From Promicromonospora sukumoe (GTDB lineage: Bacteria; Actinomycetota; Actinomycetes; Actinomycetales; Cellulomonadaceae), in the NCBI RefSeq assembly GCF_014137995.1, contig NZ_JACGWV010000002.1:124001-188000 (forward strand): DNA of 64,000 nt, written 5' to 3'. The position numbers were made by a program, and so were the translations under genes. Position 1 is the stretch's first letter. The number at the start of each line of letters is the position of its first letter. Of this stretch, positions 25,668 through 34,087 are shown piece by piece. The notes beneath the pieces are model-generated. The model saw only the letters and a program-made list of their open reading frames with translations. It was not told the DNA's origin and searched no databases.

Positions 25668-25732
25668 TTGGTCTACCCAGCGATTGGGCCCGAAACCGAC
25701 GTGGTTTCGGGCCCAATCACTGGGTAGACCAA
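25668..25732 (-). terminator. 30-bp-arm hairpin after the polyol ABC operon
   Basis: Arms at 25668-25697 and 25703-25732 (TTGGTCTACCCAG start, GGGCCCGAAACC end) match with one mismatch in 30, with a 5-nt loop. It lies 15 bp past the stop of the last permease gene. The arm is far longer than a terminator needs. Confidence 0.75.
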
Positions 25733-25746
25733 CCCCTTACTTGCCC

Positions 25747-26583
25747 CTACTTGATCGCACCCATCGACAGCCCGCGCACGAGCTGCTTCTGCGCCACCCA
25801 GCCCGCGATGATCACGGGCAGCGACGCCAGCAGCGCCGCCGCGCACAGCCGGGCCAGGAACAGGCCCTCGCTCGTCATGGTCGACACGATGAGCACCGGC
25901 ACCGTCGCCGCCCGGGAGGCGGTGAGGTTCAGGGCGAAGAAGAACTCGTTCCACGAGAAGATCACGCAGATCAGCGCCGTGGCGGCGATGCCGGGGGCCA
26001 CCATCGGGATGAGCACGGACCGCAGGGTCCGCATCAGCCCGGCGCCGTCGACGGACGCCGCCTCCAGCACCTCCCCCGGCACCTCCAGGAAGAACGACCG
26101 CATCATCCACACCGCGATCGGCAGGTTCATCGCCGTGTACAGGACCACCAGGGTCCAGATGTTGTCGAGCACCTTGAGCTGCCCGGCCACCACGTAGATC
26201 GGCACGATGACGGCCACGACGGGCAGCATCTTGGTGGAGATGAAGAAGAACAGCACGTCGCTGACCTTCTCCACGGGCCGGATCGACAGCGCGTACGCCG
26301 CCGGGATGCCCAGCAGCAGCACGAGCACGGTCGAGACGCCGGTCGCGATGGCGGAGTTCGCCACGTACACGCCGGACCCGCCCTCGATCACGGCGCGGAA
26401 CTGGTCGAGCGTGGGCGTGAAGAACCACGTGGGCGGGTCGGACGCCGCCTGGTTCTCCTGCTTGAACGCGGTGGCCGCCATCCAGGCGACCGGGAAGAAG
26501 AAGGCGAGCGCCAGCAGCCAGGTCAGCGTGGTCAGCACACCACCCGTGGCTCGACGGCGGTACGCCCGGGTCACGTCGGACAT
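25747..26583 (-). CDS. Sugar/polyol ABC permease (MalG-like)
   Basis: A 278-aa permease with six predicted transmembrane segments and the EAA loop EVLEAASVDGAGLMRTLRSV followed by LIPMVAPGIAA, typical of CUT1 importers. Starts at 26583, 2 bp after the stop of the partner permease. Similar to sorbitol/mannitol permeases in having a long periplasmic loop after helix 1 (TWFFTPTLDQFRAVIEGG). No ATPase gene follows; in actinobacteria such systems often share one MsiK-type ATPase encoded elsewhere. Confidence 0.92.
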   Translation of the reverse strand: MSDVTRAYRRRATGGVLTTLTWLLALAFFFPVAWMAATAFKQENQAASDPPTWFFTPTLDQFRAVIEGGSGVYVANSAIATGVSTVLVLLLGIPAAYALSIRPVEKVSDVLFFFISTKMLPVVAVIVPIYVVAGQLKVLDNIWTLVVLYTAMNLPIAVWMMRSFFLEVPGEVLEAASVDGAGLMRTLRSVLIPMVAPGIAATALICVIFSWNEFFFALNLTASRAATVPVLIVSTMTSEGLFLARLCAAALLASLPVIIAGWVAQKQLVRGLSMGAIK

Positions 26584-26585
26584 GC

Positions 26586-27533
26586 TCACTCCTTGACCTC
26601 GAAGCTGCGGAAGATGAGGCGCAGCGCGGCGGAGGCCACGATGATCGTGGCGATCACGACGACGACGCCCATGGCGGCGGCCTGCCCGATGTCGAACCCG
26701 AGGAACGCGCGCTGGTAGATGTAGAACGGCAGGTTGGCGCTGGCCGTACCGGGCCCGCCCGCCGTCATGAGGTAGATCTGGTCGAACGTGTTGACCACAT
26801 AGATGACGCCGAGCAGCACGCCCAGCTCGATGTACCGACGCAGGTGCGGCAGCGTGATCGAGCGGAAGACCCGCCACGGGCCGGCGCCGTCGACCGACGC
26901 GGCCTCCAGCACGTCCTTCGCCTGGGCCTGGAGCCCGGCGAGCACCAGCAGCATCATGAACGGCGTCCACTGCCAGACCAGCGCCATCAGGATCGCGATG
27001 ATCGGGTAGGTCGACGTCCAGTCGACCGCCTCGATGCCGAACACGCCGAGCACCCAGTTGAACAGGCCGTACGTGGGGTTGAGCAGCGCGACGGACCACA
27101 GCACCGACGTCGCCACCGGCATCACCAGGAACGGCGTGATGAGCATGGTGCGGGCCACGCCCCGGCCGAAGAACGGCCGGTCCAGCAGCAGCGCCAGCAC
27201 GATGCCGAGCACCATCGCCACGAGCACGCAGCCCAGCGTGATGACCACCGAGTTCAGCGCGGTCTGCCGGAACGTCGAGTCCTGGGCGATGTCGATGTAG
27301 TTCGACAGGCCCACGAAGATGTCCTCGCCGGGCCGCAGCAGGTTCTGCCCGCGCAGCGAGTACCAGATCGTCACGAGGAACGGGAGCTGCGTGACGATGA
27401 CGGTGAAGATCAGGGCCGGCAGGAGCGGGCCGCGGCGGCGCCACCCCTCGGCCTTGCTGATGGACCGCTCCGCCGCCGAGGCGCGGGCCGCCCGGCGCGA
27501 GCTCTCCAGCCGGTCGATGGTCGAGGTGCTCAT
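26586..27533 (-). CDS. Sugar/polyol ABC permease (MalF-like)
   Basis: A 315-aa permease with a cytoplasmic basic N-terminus, six transmembrane segments and the EAA loop DVLEAASVDGAGPWRVFRSI. The LTAGGPGTAS-like motif (LMTAGGPGTASANLPFYIYQ) near the C-terminus is standard for CUT1 MalF subunits. ATG at 27533 overlaps the binding-protein stop by 4 nt. Forms the membrane channel with the downstream permease. Confidence 0.93.
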   Translation of the reverse strand: MSTSTIDRLESSRRAARASAAERSISKAEGWRRRGPLLPALIFTVIVTQLPFLVTIWYSLRGQNLLRPGEDIFVGLSNYIDIAQDSTFRQTALNSVVITLGCVLVAMVLGIVLALLLDRPFFGRGVARTMLITPFLVMPVATSVLWSVALLNPTYGLFNWVLGVFGIEAVDWTSTYPIIAILMALVWQWTPFMMLLVLAGLQAQAKDVLEAASVDGAGPWRVFRSITLPHLRRYIELGVLLGVIYVVNTFDQIYLMTAGGPGTASANLPFYIYQRAFLGFDIGQAAAMGVVVVIATIIVASAALRLIFRSFEVKE

Positions 27534-28906
27534 TTCCCCTCCTGGGCCCGGTAGGTCTCCGCCACGGTCTCGGCGTAGCGCTGCGACTGTGCGATGGCCT
27601 CGTCCACGGTGACCTGTCCGGCGATCGCCGCGGACATCTGCTGGCCCACGCGGGTGCCGAGGTCCTGGAACTCCGGGATGCCCACGAACTGGATGCCCGG
27701 GTAGGGCACCGGGTGGGTCATCGCGGCCTCCTGCGTGGCCCCGTTCATCGACTCCAGGGTCGCGTCGGCGTAGGCCTCGGACACCTCGGCGTACTCGGGG
27801 ATCTCGTAGGTGGACAGCCGGCTGCCCGGGGGCACCCGCTCCCAGCCGATCTCCTCGCCGACGGTCTTGATGTACTCCTTGTTCGTCATCCAGGACACGA
27901 AGTCCCAGGCGGCGTCCTTGTGCTCGCTCGTGGACGGGATGGCGAGGGACCAGCTGTAGAGCCAGCCCGCCGACTCGGTGTCCGCGACCGGCGCGGGCGC
28001 GTAGCCGACCTTGCCCGCCACGGTGGAGGACGCAGGGTCCTCGATGGACGAGACCATCGACGTCGCGTCGTACCACATGGCCGACTGACCCTGGGCGAAC
28101 CGGGTGAGGCAGTCGCCGAACCCGGACGTCGCGGCGCCGGGCTGGCCGGAGGTCTGCACGGTGTCGATGTAGGTCTCGATGGCCTCACGGCTCTCGGGCG
28201 AGTCGAGGGTGGCGTTCCAGTCCTCGTCGAACCAGCCGCCGCCGAACGTGTTGATCGCGGTGCTCATCGGCGCCATGACCTCGCCCCAGCCGGCCAGGCC
28301 GCGCAGGCAGATGCCCGAGAAGTCCTCGGCGGGCTCGTTCAGCTCCGCGGCCAGCTCCCGCACCTCGTCCCAGGTCGGGTTGGCGGGCATGTCCAGCCCC
28401 GCCTGCTCGAACAGGTCGGCGCGGTACGCCAGGAACGACGACTCGCCGTAGAACGGCACCGAGTACATGTCGCCGTCGCGCGAGAGGGCCTCGCGGACGC
28501 TGGGGACGAAGTCCTCGGCGTCGTAGCCCTCCGTCTCGTCGATGTACGGCTGCAGGTTCTCGATCCAGCCGTTCTCGGCCCACATCGGCGTCTCGTAGTT
28601 GGAGATCATGACGACGTCGAACTCACCGCCGCCGGTCGCCACGGACGCCGTGATCTTGGCGCGGGCCTCGTTCTCGGGCAGCGACACGAAGCGCACGTCG
28701 ACGCCCGGGTGCGCGGCACGGAACTCGTCCTGCAACGAGATCGCGTCCTGCATCTGCGGGTTGGAGACGATCGCGACCACGATCTGCTCGCCGTCGTCCC
28801 CGCCCACGGCTCCCGCCCCGGCACAGCCGGACAGGGCCAGCGCGGTGGCCGCCGTCGCGGCGGCCGCCGCCCATCTCACCGAGTTACCCCTCGGAGGTCG
28901 GAACAT
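27530..28906 (-). CDS. Sugar/polyol ABC substrate-binding lipoprotein
   Basis: A 458-aa type 1 solute-binding lipoprotein. Lipobox ALSGC (C28). The mature domain follows the CUT1 pattern: IVVAIVSNPQMQDAISLQDE, FDVVMISNYETPMWAENGWI, PFYGESSFLAYRADLFEQAG and AAWDFVSWMTNKEYI. Close in style to sorbitol/mannitol-binding proteins (SmoE-like). First gene of the transport operon, with SorC-type boxes directly upstream and the SorC regulator divergent. Confidence 0.92.
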   Translation of the reverse strand: MFRPPRGNSVRWAAAAATAATALALSGCAGAGAVGGDDGEQIVVAIVSNPQMQDAISLQDEFRAAHPGVDVRFVSLPENEARAKITASVATGGGEFDVVMISNYETPMWAENGWIENLQPYIDETEGYDAEDFVPSVREALSRDGDMYSVPFYGESSFLAYRADLFEQAGLDMPANPTWDEVRELAAELNEPAEDFSGICLRGLAGWGEVMAPMSTAINTFGGGWFDEDWNATLDSPESREAIETYIDTVQTSGQPGAATSGFGDCLTRFAQGQSAMWYDATSMVSSIEDPASSTVAGKVGYAPAPVADTESAGWLYSWSLAIPSTSEHKDAAWDFVSWMTNKEYIKTVGEEIGWERVPPGSRLSTYEIPEYAEVSEAYADATLESMNGATQEAAMTHPVPYPGIQFVGIPEFQDLGTRVGQQMSAAIAGQVTVDEAIAQSQRYAETVAETYRAQEGK

Positions 28907-28939
28907 CCTCGTCCTCTCCTCGGCGCAGCCTCTCCGCCG

Positions 28940-29006
28940 CGCTCATCTGAGAATCTTTAACTGCTCATCTGCATCCGCAGACTAGTTCGGTATGCTCAGG
29001 TGAGCA
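28940..29006. promoter_or_regulatory. SorC-regulator boxes in divergent importer/regulator promoter
   Basis: GCTCATCTG at 28941-28949 (with C before it), TGCTCATCTG at 28962-28971 and the palindrome TGCTCAGGTGAGCA at 28993-29006. The first two start 22 bp apart, two helical turns. The same half site occurs in inverted orientation, also 22 bp apart, upstream of the mannitol-dehydrogenase gene at 31621-31652. Probable operators of the SorC-type protein. Confidence 0.75.
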
Positions 29007-29068
29007 AGGCCCCCACTCAGAAGTCGCTCAAATGGTTCCCGCCACCACTCGCGGGAGTGAGGACGAAG

Positions 29069-30001
29069 GTGACCCCGAACGACACGAACCTCATGGTCGA
29101 GGTGAGTACCGACTACTACCTCGACGGCAAGTCGAAGGTCGAGATCGCCCGTGACCGCGGCATCTCCCGTTTCCAGGTGGCCCGGCTGCTCGCGCAGGCC
29201 CGGGAGCAGGGCGTGGTGCGCATCGAGATCAACGCGCCCGGGGTCGACGGCGAGCGCGGCGCGCGCCTGGCCGCCCGCCTCGGCGCGCGTGAGATCCTCG
29301 TCGCGCCCAGCGGCCCGGACCCGGCCGCCACGCGCGAGAACGTCGCCGTCGCGCTCGCGCGCACCGCCCGGGAGCAGATCACCGAGGGCATGACCGTCGG
29401 GGTGTCCTGGTCGCGCACGGTCGAGGCCGCGGTGCGGCACATCGGGCAGCTCCCCGAGTGCGACGTCGTGCAGCTCGTCGGCGCCCTGCCCGTCGAGGGC
29501 AGCGGCAACTCCCTGGCGCTCATAAGCACGTTCGCGCAGATGCCGGGCGTGCGCACCTGGCCCGTCTGGTCCCCGCTCCTGGTGGCCGACGCCGCGACCG
29601 CCGCGGGCATGCGCCGCCAGCCCGAGATCGCCGACGCCCTCGCGCGGGCCGACCACCTCGACGTCGCCGTCGTCGCGATCGGCAACTGGTCCGAGCGCAC
29701 CTCCACGGTGTTCCCGCAGATCAGCGTCGAGGAGCAGCAGGCGGCCACGGCCGCGGGCGCGGTCGCCGAGTGCTCGGGCCGCCTGTTCGACGCCGCGGGC
29801 AGGCCCGTCCGCACCAGCCTCGACGAGCGCGTGGTGGGCGTGACACTCGAACAGCTCACCGGCACGCCCCGCGTCATCGCGATCGGCTACGGGTCCGCCG
29901 TCGCGCCCGGCCTGCTGGCCGCGGTGAACGGCGGCGTCGCCGACACCCTGGTGGTCGACGACGCCGCCGCGGCGGCGCTGGAGATCATCGCCCCGAGCTA
30001 G
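29069..30001 (+). CDS. SorC/DeoR-type sugar-binding transcriptional regulator
   Basis: A 310-aa regulator. The helix-turn-helix KVEIARDRGISRFQVARLLA lies near the N-terminus and the SorC sugar-binding domain (sugar-isomerase-like fold) fills the rest, with VGVSWSRTVEAAVRHIGQLP and VIAIGYGSAVAPGLLAAVNG. GTG at 29069 is chosen, with GAGG upstream; a GTG at 29000 would lie inside the palindrome TGCTCAGGTGAGCA and is less likely. Such proteins bind phosphorylated sugars or polyols. Its boxes lie before the importer and before the dehydrogenase, so it likely controls both. Confidence 0.88.
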   Translation: MTPNDTNLMVEVSTDYYLDGKSKVEIARDRGISRFQVARLLAQAREQGVVRIEINAPGVDGERGARLAARLGAREILVAPSGPDPAATRENVAVALARTAREQITEGMTVGVSWSRTVEAAVRHIGQLPECDVVQLVGALPVEGSGNSLALISTFAQMPGVRTWPVWSPLLVADAATAAGMRRQPEIADALARADHLDVAVVAIGNWSERTSTVFPQISVEEQQAATAAGAVAECSGRLFDAAGRPVRTSLDERVVGVTLEQLTGTPRVIAIGYGSAVAPGLLAAVNGGVADTLVVDDAAAAALEIIAPS

Positions 30002-30019
30002 CCCCGAGCTGACCGACGC

Positions 30020-30067
30020 CGCTGGTCGAGCTCGTCGAGACCCGGGTCTCGACAAGCTCGACCAGCG
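30020..30067. terminator. GGTCGAG-family hairpin between convergent genes
   Basis: GGTCGAGCTCGTCGAGACCC and its inverted copy meet at CCCGGG with almost no loop, framed by CGCTGGT / ACCAGCG. It lies between the stops of the SorC gene (30001) and the dehydrogenase (30076) and could terminate both. One of four repeat-family loci here. Confidence 0.75.
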
Positions 30068-30075
30068 ACAGCGAG

Positions 30076-31572
30076 TCAGCCCCGGGCGACCAGGTCCTCG
30101 ACCGTGGCGCGGGCGCCCTGCTCGTGCAGGGCGTCCAGCGCCGCGGTGTAGGCGGCGGTGAAGCGCTCGTCGTCGACCAGGTCGCCGAACACCTCGCGGT
30201 CCCGCAGGAACGCCAGCGGGTCCTCCGCCTGCGCGAGGGCGGCGCGGTGCAGGCGGTCGGCGAGCCGGTCCACGATCTCGATGGGCTCGCCGGCCTCGTC
30301 CGTGCCCTCGTCGTACCGGGCCCAGGAGGCCACGACGAGCGCCGCGTGCTCGATCGGCCCGCCCGTGGCCAGGTGGTGCCGCACCACGGGCAGCAGCCAC
30401 TTGGGGATGCGGTCGGACGACTCGGCGCACAGCCGCGCCAGGGTGTCTGCCACGTGCGGGTTCGCGAACCGCTCGATCAGCGTGGCCTTGTACTGGTCCA
30501 GGTCGATGCCGGGCACCGGCTCCAGCGTGGGCGTGCCCTCGCGGTCCATGTACCCGCGCAGGAACCGGGCGTACACGTCCTGCCCGGCGACCTCGTGCGC
30601 GTACCGGTGACCGGCCAGGTAGCCCACGTAGCACAGGGCCTGGTGGCTGGCGTTGAGCAGGCGGAGCTTCATCAGCTCGTAGGGCTCGACGTCGGGCACC
30701 ACCTGCACGCCGGCGTCCTCGAACGGCGGCCGCCCCGTCGGGAAGGTGTCCTCCAGGGCCCACTGCTCGAACGGCTCGGCCACGACGGGCCAGGCGTCGT
30801 CGACGCCGAACCGCTCGGCCACCAGGGCACGGTCGGCGTCGGTGGTCACCGGCGTGATGCGGTCCACCATGGAGCTCGGGAACGCGACCTCGGTCTCGAT
30901 CCACGCCGCCAGGTCGGCGTCCTTCGCGCGGGCGAACGTGGTGAAGGCGCGGCGCGCGACCTCGCCGTTGCCCTGGATGTTGTCGCAGCTCATCACGGTG
31001 AACGGCGGCACGCCACGCTCCCGCCGTCGGCGCAGGGCCTCGGTGACCAGGCCGAACGTCGTCGCGGGGACGGCGCCGTCGGCCAGGTCCGCGGCGACCG
31101 CCGGGTCCGCCAGGTCGAACTCGCCGGTCACGTGGTGGATGTTGTAGCCGCCCTCGGTGACCGTGAGGGAGACGATGCGGACCTCGGGCGAGGCCATCTT
31201 CTCCAGCACGGCCTCCGGGTCGTCGGGGGCGAGCAGGTACTCCTTGATCGACCCGATGACGCGCGCCTCCAGGCGCCCGTCCGGGTGCTTGAGCACCAGC
31301 GTGTAGAGGCCGTCCTGGGCGGCCAGCGCGTCGCGCATACGGGCGTCGCCCGGCAGCACGCCGACGCCGCAGACCGCCCAGTCGAGCGCCTTGCCCTCGG
31401 CCATCAGCCGGTCCAGGTACATCGCCTGGTGCGCGCGGTGGAAGCCGCCCACCCCGAGATGCACGATCCCGGTGGTGAGCCGGTCGCGGTCATAGGTGGG
31501 CACCGTCAGGTCTGCGCCGTCCGGCGCGGACGCCACCAGGCTGCCCACGGTCTCCTCGTCGAGTGCCGTCAT
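30076..31572 (-). CDS. Mannitol dehydrogenase family protein
   Basis: A 498-aa long-chain polyol dehydrogenase/uronate reductase family enzyme, oxidising a polyol such as mannitol, sorbitol or arabitol to the ketose with NAD. The Rossmann start GIVHLGVGGFHRAHQAMYLD is near residue 35, the MSCDNIQGNG motif is in the middle, and the catalytic Lys-Asn-His signature is KLRLLNASHQALCYVGYLAG. Its upstream region carries two boxes identical to those of the adjacent ABC importer, so uptake and first oxidation are probably induced together. Confidence 0.93.
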   Translation of the reverse strand: MTALDEETVGSLVASAPDGADLTVPTYDRDRLTTGIVHLGVGGFHRAHQAMYLDRLMAEGKALDWAVCGVGVLPGDARMRDALAAQDGLYTLVLKHPDGRLEARVIGSIKEYLLAPDDPEAVLEKMASPEVRIVSLTVTEGGYNIHHVTGEFDLADPAVAADLADGAVPATTFGLVTEALRRRRERGVPPFTVMSCDNIQGNGEVARRAFTTFARAKDADLAAWIETEVAFPSSMVDRITPVTTDADRALVAERFGVDDAWPVVAEPFEQWALEDTFPTGRPPFEDAGVQVVPDVEPYELMKLRLLNASHQALCYVGYLAGHRYAHEVAGQDVYARFLRGYMDREGTPTLEPVPGIDLDQYKATLIERFANPHVADTLARLCAESSDRIPKWLLPVVRHHLATGGPIEHAALVVASWARYDEGTDEAGEPIEIVDRLADRLHRAALAQAEDPLAFLRDREVFGDLVDDERFTAAYTAALDALHEQGARATVEDLVARG

Positions 31573-31620
31573 CGTGCTCCTCCGCCGCCTTCCGACTCCG
31601 TTGAACAGCCGTCAGGCTAA

Positions 31621-31652
31621 CAGATGAGCACGATGACGATCACAGATGAGCA
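31621..31652 (-). promoter_or_regulatory. SorC-regulator box pair upstream of polyol dehydrogenase
   Basis: CAGATGAGCA at 31621-31630 and again at 31643-31652, starting 22 bp apart. It is the reverse complement of the TGCTCATCTG pair at the importer promoter with the same spacing, and lies 49 bp upstream of the ATG. Confidence 0.75.
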
Positions 31653-31663
31653 GGCCGGATCTT

Positions 31664-32524
31664 TCAGGCCTTCGGGAGGGCGGCCGGGAAGGGCTGGCCG
31701 AAGTCCGCCGACCTGCTCACGTCGCCCCACCGCTCGTCCGACGCCAGGAGCCGGCGGTCCTGCGCGACCGACATCTCCGTGGCGTTGACGCCCAGCGGCA
31801 GGTTGTCGGGCAGGTCGTCGTGCTTGGCGACCGCCACCAGGATCTCGGCGGCCCGCGCCGGGTCACCCGCGGCGCCCGCGCCGGCCTGACGCATCCGCGT
31901 GTTCATGGCGCCGACCGTGGACTCGTACCCTGCCGGGGCATCGTGCACGGTCATGGACGCGCCGGCCCAGTCGGTGCGGAAGCCGCTCGGCTCGACGACG
32001 AGCACCTTGACTCCGAACGGCGCCGTCTCGACGCGGAGCACGCGGCTGAAGCCGTCGATGGCGAACTTGGCCGCCTGGTACGACGCGATGCCCGGCGACC
32101 CGCCGACGCGGCCGCCGACCGACGAGAACTGGATCACGAGGCCGCTCCCCTGCTTGCGGAGCAGCGGGATCACGGCCTTGGACACGTTGTAGACGCCCCA
32201 GAAGTTGGTCTCGAACTGGGTGCGGAAGTCGGCGTCGTCCCCGGTCTCGATCGGGGCGACGTTGGCGTAGCCCGCGTTGTTGACGACGACGTCGATGCCG
32301 CCGAACCGGGCGGCGGCCTCGTCGAGCGCCGCGCGGACGGCGGCGGGGTCGGTGACGTCGAGCCGGAGCGGGAGCACCCGCTCGCCGTACTGCGCGACGA
32401 GGTCGTCGAGCTGCTCGGGACGCCGGGCGGTCGTTGCCACCTGGTCACCCGCGGCGAGCGCGGCGAGAGCGAGGGCGCGGCCGAAGCCACGCGAGGAACC
32501 TGTGATGAACCATGTCTGCTGCAT
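31664..32524 (-). CDS. SDR-family oxidoreductase
   Basis: A 286-aa classical SDR: WFITGSSRGFGRALALAAL at the N-terminus, NNAGYANVAPIE, FSSVGGRVGGSPGIASYQAAKFAIDG split between the Ser strand and the YxxxK helix. This subgroup often acts on ketones or aldehydes with NADPH. ATG at 32524. Divergent from a TetR regulator with two palindromes between them. Confidence 0.9.
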   Translation of the reverse strand: MQQTWFITGSSRGFGRALALAALAAGDQVATTARRPEQLDDLVAQYGERVLPLRLDVTDPAAVRAALDEAAARFGGIDVVVNNAGYANVAPIETGDDADFRTQFETNFWGVYNVSKAVIPLLRKQGSGLVIQFSSVGGRVGGSPGIASYQAAKFAIDGFSRVLRVETAPFGVKVLVVEPSGFRTDWAGASMTVHDAPAGYESTVGAMNTRMRQAGAGAAGDPARAAEILVAVAKHDDLPDNLPLGVNATEMSVAQDRRLLASDERWGDVSRSADFGQPFPAALPKA

Positions 32525-32533
32525 GGCGTTAAC

Positions 32534-32569
32534 GAAACACCGTTTCTCTAACTTACGCAACCCCGTTGC
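32534..32569. promoter_or_regulatory. Two TetR operators between SDR and tetR genes
   Basis: GAAACACCGTTTC (32534-32546) and GCAACCCCGTTGC (32557-32569) are each perfect 5-bp inverted repeats with 3-bp spacers. They share the pattern GNAACNCCGTTNC and have centres 23 bp apart, covering the divergent promoter. Confidence 0.65.
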
Positions 32570-32577
32570 GCTAAGAT

Positions 32578-33273
32578 GTGAGCATGACGACACGCGACTT
32601 CCAGCGAGCGCGCTCGCCCGAGGCCAAGCGCGTCCGGGAGGCGGCCATCCTCGACGCGGCCCGCCGGCTCGGCTCCGAGCGCGGCATCCGCGAGGTGACG
32701 CTGACCGACATCGCCACCGCCGTGGACATGCACAAGTCCGCGATGCTGCGGTACTTCGAGACGCGCGAGGAGATCTTCCTGCGGCTCACGGCGGAGGGCT
32801 GGCAGGACTGGGCGCCGGACCTCGCCGCGCGGGTGCGCGCCGTCGGGCAGCAAGGGGCCGACGCCGGTACCCGGGCCGACGCCGTCGCCGCGGCGTTCGC
32901 CTCGACCCTCGCCGGACGCGGGATGTTCTGCGACCTGCTCGCGCAGACGCCGCTGAACCTGGAGCGGAACGTGTCGGTCGAGAAGGTCCGGGAGTTCAAG
33001 CTCACGACCCGCGACGGGCTGGGGCAGATCGTCCCGGCGGTCCGCGCCGCCCTGCCCGGGCTGACCGAGCAGGACGGCGTCGACCTGGTGGCGGCCGCGA
33101 CCTCGCTGGCCGGGACCTTCCACCAGATCGCCACCCCGGGCGCCGAGGTCGCCGAGCTCTACCGGTCCGACCCGCTGCTCTCGCACGCCCTGGTGGAGGT
33201 CGAGCCGCGGCTGGCCCGCATCCTCGCGGCGATGCTCCGCGGCATGCTGGGCCTGCGCGAGACGCCGGCCTAG
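32578..33273 (+). CDS. TetR-family transcriptional regulator
   Basis: A 231-aa regulator with the helix-turn-helix ITDI-type segment VTLTDIATAVDMHKSAMLRY followed by FETREEIFLRLT, and a C-terminal TetR-like ligand domain. GTG at 32578 or ATG at 32584. Divergent from an SDR gene and convergent with another SDR, whose stop codon shares the bases CTAG with its own stop. Confidence 0.9.
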   Translation: MSMTTRDFQRARSPEAKRVREAAILDAARRLGSERGIREVTLTDIATAVDMHKSAMLRYFETREEIFLRLTAEGWQDWAPDLAARVRAVGQQGADAGTRADAVAAAFASTLAGRGMFCDLLAQTPLNLERNVSVEKVREFKLTTRDGLGQIVPAVRAALPGLTEQDGVDLVAAATSLAGTFHQIATPGAEVAELYRSDPLLSHALVEVEPRLARILAAMLRGMLGLRETPA

Positions 33274-33962
33274 CGCACTCCCGTGACCGCCAGCCGCGCG
33301 GCCAGCGCGGCGCGCGCACCCCGGGCGTCGTCGTCGACCAGGGCCTCGGTCTCCCCCGCGGCGACGGCGTCGAGGGCCGCCCGCGCGACGTCGGCCGGGT
33401 GCACCTTCGGCACGTCCCAGCCGGCCATCATGTCGGTGTCCACGGAGCCCACGTACGTGCCGGTGACCAGGGTGCCCTGCGCTGCGAGCTCCAGCCGGGC
33501 GGCGTCGACCAGGCTCCACTGCGCGGCCTTGGCGGCCGCGTAGGAGTTGGCGCCGTCGAAGTGCCCGTACGAGAGCGCCGAGAGCATGGTGACGATCGCG
33601 CCGCCGCCGTTCGCGGCGAGCACGGGCGCGAACGCCCGGATCATGTGCAGCGTGCCGAAGTAGTGCACCTCCATCTCCTGCCGCGTCCGGTCGACGTCGC
33701 CCGCGACCAGGTTCTGCTGGACGGAGATCCCGGCGTTGTTGACCAGCAGCGACACGTCCGACGCCGCCTCCGCCGCCGCGGCGACCGACGCCGGGTCGGT
33801 GACGTCGAGCGGCAGCACCCGCACGCCCGGCAGGTCCACCGTCTCGGGGCGGCGGGCGGTGGCCCACACGGTCGCCCCGCGCTCCAGCAGCTCGGCGGCG
33901 AAGCTCCGGCCGATGCCGCGGTCGGCCCCGGTGACGAGTGCGACGGATCCGGCGATGTCCAT
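33270..33962 (-). CDS. SDR-family oxidoreductase
   Basis: A 230-aa SDR: VALVTGADRGIGRSFAAELL, NNAGISVQQNLVAG, the MLSALSYGHFDGANSYAAAK stretch with catalytic Ser, Tyr and Lys. The TARRPE motif suits NADP. ATG at 33962 chosen because the fold begins there. Divergent from a MerR gene whose operator fits this gene's promoter. Overlaps the neighbouring TetR gene by 4 bp tail to tail. Confidence 0.9.
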   Translation of the reverse strand: MDIAGSVALVTGADRGIGRSFAAELLERGATVWATARRPETVDLPGVRVLPLDVTDPASVAAAAEAASDVSLLVNNAGISVQQNLVAGDVDRTRQEMEVHYFGTLHMIRAFAPVLAANGGGAIVTMLSALSYGHFDGANSYAAAKAAQWSLVDAARLELAAQGTLVTGTYVGSVDTDMMAGWDVPKVHPADVARAALDAVAAGETEALVDDDARGARAALAARLAVTGVR

Positions 33963-34027
33963 GGTCCTGCTCCTTGGTGCTCGGTGTGGCGCGAGGCCGG
34001 ACGGCCCCGCCACGAGCACCGTAGAAT

Positions 34028-34043
34028 CTGACGTTGACGTCAG
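34028..34043. promoter_or_regulatory. Probable MerR operator
   Basis: CTGACGT-TG-ACGTCAG is a perfect 7-bp inverted repeat. Read toward the SDR gene, it is flanked by TTGCCC and a TTCTAC-like element about 17-19 bp apart, so the palindrome sits in the promoter spacer, which is the MerR-type arrangement. Confidence 0.6.
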
Positions 34044-34087
34044 GGGCAAGGGCCGACCGGGCCCTGCCGGTGTGATCTGGAGGACAC

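Larger units (their letters stand above)
25311..25746. other. Spacer upstream of GH43 with operator and two hairpins
   Basis: No gene is seen in 436 bp. From left to right: the ROK-box copy (25318-25370), an inverted repeat GGTTCAGCAGGCT / AGCCTGCTGAACC at 25453-25465 and 25503-25515 (13-bp arms, 37-nt loop), a GC-only stretch, and the long hairpin at 25668-25732. Confidence 0.6.
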
